Part shown: positions 6,001 to 7,714 of the stretch, piece by piece
Layout: each line of letters opens with the position of its first letter
How positions within the stretch are numbered: the first letter of the stretch is position 1
Assembly (NCBI GenBank): GCA_013043995.1
Contig: JABEVL010000317.1
Location: forward strand, 1 to 7,714
Source of the DNA: Spirochaetales bacterium
GTDB taxonomy: Bacteria; Spirochaetota; Spirochaetia; JABEVK01
DNA: 7,714 bases
Direction of reading: 5' to 3'
Program-made: the position numbers and the translations under genes
The notes under the pieces: generated by a model
The model's database searches: none
What the model was told of the DNA's origin: nothing
What the model saw: only the letters and a program-made list of their open reading frames with translations

Positions 6001-7539
6001 AGCCTGCAAAAGGGCGTAGTTGCGCTCCTGGTAGTGCCATCCGTTTTCCAGACTGAAGGTTCCGCCTTCCGCCACCCCCTTGAGGTTCTTCTTGGGGGCC
6101 AGCGAAGTTCCGTCAGCGGCATTCATCGCCGCAAACTGGGAACTCCAGATCATGGGAGGCAGGTGCCAGTGGTAGAAAGCAGGGTCTGTCGACGCATCAA
6201 GCACGTCGCCCCAGGAGCCATCCTGCACGTGCTGAACGTCAGTGGCAGGAATAGGGAACTTCTTGAGGTACTCATCGATACCCAGGTCGTAGCCGTTGCC
6301 CGAACCCGTTGTCGTGACCCCGGCTTCCCAGGTGGACAGCGAGCCGGATCGGCCCGAAGAGTTGTCCCCGTCATGGGCGATCACAAAAAACTGACGGGGG
6401 GAAAGTGAGGCATAAGGTTCGTACTCGTCAACCGTGACAGAACCCTGATAACCTTCTTCCCATTCCCCATTCAGACTCACCGGGATACCCGCCAGTTCTG
6501 ACTGCGCACCCGTGGCGGGGTCAACGTAGCGAACCCAATGCGGTGTCGAGTCAAAGGGGTACTTGTTCACCACAACCTGGGCCTGATTGAACAGGTTTTG
6601 AGCCACCCAAGATCCAACGTTGGACGTGTCTTGAAGGTCGGCTCGATTGGGAGGAGAGATCATGCAGTCCCCAGCCGCATCGTAGGTGGCGTAGGGGTAG
6701 TCCTTGAGCGCGTGCCCAAAGTGATTGTTGCCCACAAGAGTCCACGAGACCCCCATCTTGGCCAGAGTCGGAATCAGTCTTTCTGAAAAGCCCAGTTCGG
6801 TGGGGAAAAACCCGTGCGAAGACTGGTAGCTACTTCCCAAAAAGTAGGGCTGGGCCAGCGTCGCTCCTTCAAAGATCAGGTCCTTAAGAAAGTAGGCCGA
6901 CCCCACAAGCGGCCCCATGCTGTGGTGCCCCGCAAAGTGCACCACGTCGAGGGTATGAAAACCGTCCACGGTTTTTAGATTGTTGTAGTCGGTCACCCAT
7001 TGAGCGTTCCAATTGGCCCCATTGTTGTATAGCCCAGAAATGCTGTTGAGATTCTCGAGGCTATTCACGTTGTCCACGAGGGCTCCGGAAAAGGTCACGT
7101 GAACTTGGCCCAAACCGTTCGAAAACGTTTGCATCAGTTCCGCGGTTTGCATCGGCCAACCCGGACCAGACTGATTGGGTGGAAAACTTTGGTAATCCTG
7201 ATATTTGGCGTTGGCGGAATAGTAGCTTACCAGGTCATCATGCGGCATCGGCCCCGTTCCAACCGAGGGAGGCAGGAAGTAGGGGTAACCCGGTGGGGGG
7301 TTATTTTTCAGGGCAATCACCTGCCCATCGTAGGTGTAGGCGATGGGCGCACCGACGGGCAAGGCGTCATATTTCGACATAATATCTGCCGCATTATTGC
7401 CATAATATGGCCAAAAGTTTGGCATATGGTTATGGTACAGGTGAGCAGCCGGAATCAGAATTTGGCCTGAAACCGGGACAAGAGGCGCTAATAGAACCAG
7501 AAAAACGAGCAGTAAAGCCCGATTTCTCGGAATATGCAT
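3070..7539 (-). CDS. Secreted multi-modular GH57/GH119-like alpha-amylase-type glycoside hydrolase
   Basis: The predicted protein has 1489 residues. The frame extends upstream to an ATG at 7566, but the ATG at 7539 is preferred because AAGGAG lies seven bases before it and a signal peptide follows at once (hydrophobic 8-20, likely cleavage after Val-Ser-Gly25). Residues about 27-640 look like a GH57/GH119 catalytic region: His36-Asn-His38-Met-Pro40, Phe-Pro-Thr-Glu248 (candidate nucleophile), His389-Asp390-Gly-Asp-Asn (candidate acid/base) and an acidic Met-Asp-Ser-Gly-Phe-Gly-Tyr-Tyr-Gly stretch near 585-594. The Glu248-Asp390 spacing of 142 equals that of the residues I recall as predicted catalytic in GH119 IgtZ (Glu231, Asp373). 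Next come an Ig-like region (about 646-794), three chitobiase-C-terminal-type repeats (828-909, 913-994, 999-1084), a starch-binding-like beta-sandwich with Tyr-Leu-Arg-Gly-Thr-Met-Asn-Ser-Trp (1089-1183), two more repeats (1191-1275, 1277-1361) and an unidentified C-terminal module with Cys1432 and Cys1467. The likely role is extracellular hydrolysis of alpha-1,4-glucans such as starch. The secreted modular character is sure; family assignment is by motif only. Confidence 0.85.
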   Translation of the reverse strand: MHIPRNRALLLVFLVLLAPLVPVSGQILIPAAHLYHNHMPNFWPYYGNNAADIMSKYDALPVGAPIAYTYDGQVIALKNNPPPGYPYFLPPSVGTGPMPHDDLVSYYSANAKYQDYQSFPPNQSGPGWPMQTAELMQTFSNGLGQVHVTFSGALVDNVNSLENLNSISGLYNNGANWNAQWVTDYNNLKTVDGFHTLDVVHFAGHHSMGPLVGSAYFLKDLIFEGATLAQPYFLGSSYQSSHGFFPTELGFSERLIPTLAKMGVSWTLVGNNHFGHALKDYPYATYDAAGDCMISPPNRADLQDTSNVGSWVAQNLFNQAQVVVNKYPFDSTPHWVRYVDPATGAQSELAGIPVSLNGEWEEGYQGSVTVDEYEPYASLSPRQFFVIAHDGDNSSGRSGSLSTWEAGVTTTGSGNGYDLGIDEYLKKFPIPATDVQHVQDGSWGDVLDASTDPAFYHWHLPPMIWSSQFAAMNAADGTSLAPKKNLKGVAEGGTFSLENGWHYQERNYALLQAPLNYAETAEQIWLAANPNYWSPTTTLDHQVTYPGNQLNPWMIAAPVKGDPNNNYKGGANPAELAWYFLLPSMDSGFGYYGENEDDDVKPTLAFNNSLVFSEPYVDSHLSQDTTGPSIWWPQRYPYNPGSVNASKAEGWTVQWYNTHFVIYSYVYDVSGVSNVQLMVRTHSSTNIDASDDTFKVYDPAALQGTPGLNITPSNVSAWTSYPMEMRNYRQVMNGVPWVPTDQATMAVLPAQETGQLYYCYLNQYKDQLLDYYIQATDTRGNVTRSKIQTVMVGSGLYNPGGLSGYTESPTGSVAGTDPFITAGTLPVQAATPTMSPADGTFSSPQTVSLADSTSGATIYYTTDGSYPTTASNKYSGPFTLTSATLVRAIAVVPGYTDSDFIARDYNITYSTPTAATPAISPVSGSYSSSQTVTISDASSGAMIYYTTDGTTPTTSSSLYSGPLSTVSSGSETLKAIAVVPGYTNSNVSSVTYTIGTTVTAATPTFNPGSGALSSGTTVTISSATSGSTIYYTTDGSTPTTSSSSGTAGSASASVTVSVGETVKALAVAPGDNNSAVASATYTVSTGYASNYPTMYLRGTMNSWGTTAMSLVADHVWQVQVSLAASTAYQYKYDALGNWATGSNWGTSATAGTAGVNGGNISFTTSGAGNYTFQFNDSTLTYSVTTNVLPAVAAPSFSPGASAVTTGTTVTISSSTSGSTIYYTTDGSAPTTSSSSGTAGSSSATVTVSGAVTIRALAAESGYSTSTATSAAYTILAVAAPTFSPGASAVAAGTSVTISSATTGSTIYYTTDGTTPTTSSSSGTAGSGSASVKVSAAETIQAIAVKTGYTASAVSTSTYTIASTSSGTLTITFINNGSSQSVTFPGDANNWSLTANTLSASPNNTYTVTIPNGVTSTTIARGNNTSTLELQVCNISSGWNGAWGFGSWSKSSNISFSNSANTQISIPCTAGQNVTLTINVATTTLTATVQ
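3457..5058 (-). repeat. Five chitobiase-C-terminal-type repeats in the hydrolase gene
   Basis: Five coding repeats of about 250 bp lie at 4813-5058, 4558-4803, 4288-4545, 3715-3969 and 3457-3711. Each encodes a domain like Pfam CHB_HEX_C_1, with a central Ile-Tyr-Tyr-Thr-Thr-Asp-Gly strand-turn and a C-terminal Ala-Ile/Leu-Ala-Val-like strand. The last three share the variant Ser-Ser-Ser-Ser-Gly-Thr-Ala-Gly-Ser and are similar in DNA too: a 24-base stretch is identical at 3859-3882 and 4432-4455. The first two instead carry Tyr-Ser-Gly-Pro. The starch-binding-like module (3991-4275) interrupts the series between the third and fourth copies. Such repeats usually serve as spacers or help bind carbohydrate; the role here is inferred. 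Confidence 0.85.
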
Positions 7540-7546
7540 GGCGAAT

Positions 7547-7552
7547 CTCCTT
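7547..7552 (-). promoter_or_regulatory. Ribosome-binding site that fixes the hydrolase start
   Basis: AAGGAG on the minus strand stands seven bases before the ATG at 7539. The upstream in-frame ATG at 7566 has no such sequence before it, and using it would add nine residues, including Lys-Arg-Arg, ahead of the signal peptide. The start at 7539 is therefore the better choice. Confidence 0.85.
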
Positions 7553-7557
7553 TTTGT

Positions 7558-7588
7558 TGTATACACATGCTGGCTAACTTCTTGTCAG
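7558..7588 (-). promoter_or_regulatory. Possible promoter of the hydrolase gene
   Basis: On the minus strand, CTGACA (7588-7583) matches the -35 consensus at five positions, and TATACA (7563-7558) matches the -10 at four. The 19-base spacing is longer than ideal. The implied transcript would start near 7551, giving a leader of about 12 nucleotides. A 12-bp palindrome, GATTTTCAAATC (7598-7609), and an A/T-rich stretch (7614-7637) lie just upstream. The assignment is weak, because a promoter farther upstream, or outside the window, is also possible. Confidence 0.3.
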
Positions 7589-7698
7589 GCTAAACCCGAT
7601 TTTCAAATCCCACAATAAATATTTTTTAATTTTTTTGCGCCATATTTCTTGAGCATCGCAAACATTGGATCAGATTTACTCGAGGGAGTGGCAAGGAA

Positions 7699-7714
7699 AT
7701 GTTGGTGAAAAAAG
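7699..7714 (+). CDS. Possible start of a divergent gene running off the right edge
   Basis: Only five codons are visible: ATG at 7699 or an in-frame GTG at 7705, followed by Lys-Lys codons as at the start of many exported proteins. AAGGA (7693-7697) is seven bases before the GTG, a normal spacing. If real, this gene would be transcribed away from the hydrolase, and the 7540-7698 region would be a shared divergent promoter. Too little sequence is present to name a product or rule out chance. Confidence 0.2.

Noticed and set aside
7624..7646. A/T-rich tract in the region upstream of the hydrolase, considered as an origin or attachment site
   Set aside because: There is no DnaA-box cluster, iteron, tRNA end or flanking repeat. 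An A/T-rich promoter-upstream stretch explains it adequately.

Overview
The window is about 7.7 kb with GC content in the fifties by eye. It carries three minus-strand genes, in transcription order from right to left. They are a large secreted multi-modular glycoside hydrolase (7539 to 3070), a LacI-family transcriptional regulator (2891 to 1848), and the N-terminal 561 residues of a predicted lipoprotein built from tandem fibronectin type III domains (1685 to beyond position 1). The plus strand shows no convincing gene, except a possible start codon at the extreme right edge.

The hydrolase resembles the GH57/GH119 alpha-amylase-type enzymes. It has a His-x-His-x-Pro motif just after the signal peptide, a Glu in a Phe-Pro-Thr-Glu motif, and an Asp in a His-Asp-Gly-Asp-Asn motif. 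The Glu-Asp spacing of 142 residues equals that recalled from memory for the GH119 prototype, so GH119 is the preferred family. An Ig-like region follows the catalytic part, then five chitobiase-C-terminal-type repeats interrupted by a starch-binding-like beta-sandwich, and finally a C-terminal module I could not identify. A strong intrinsic terminator sits 20 bases past the stop codon.

The LacI regulator is complete and lies between the two secreted-protein genes. A LacI regulator next to an alpha-glucan hydrolase suggests a small sugar-responsive polysaccharide-use locus. No transporter, other glycosidase or sugar kinase is visible, so this remains inference. The region between the regulator and the lipoprotein gene is the densest regulatory stretch. 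It holds a possible terminator, two perfect 17-bp direct repeats 33 bp apart, two short palindromes, and a good sigma-70-like promoter with a very short leader.

The organism is a bacterium that exports long modular proteins. The predicted lipoprotein and the abundance of chitobiase-type and FN3 repeats would fit a diderm environmental lineage such as Acidobacteriota, but the sequence does not fix the phylum. Intergenic stretches (1686-1847, 2892-3069, 7540-7714) are all under 300 bases. I found no RNA gene, insertion sequence, CRISPR array or attachment site.
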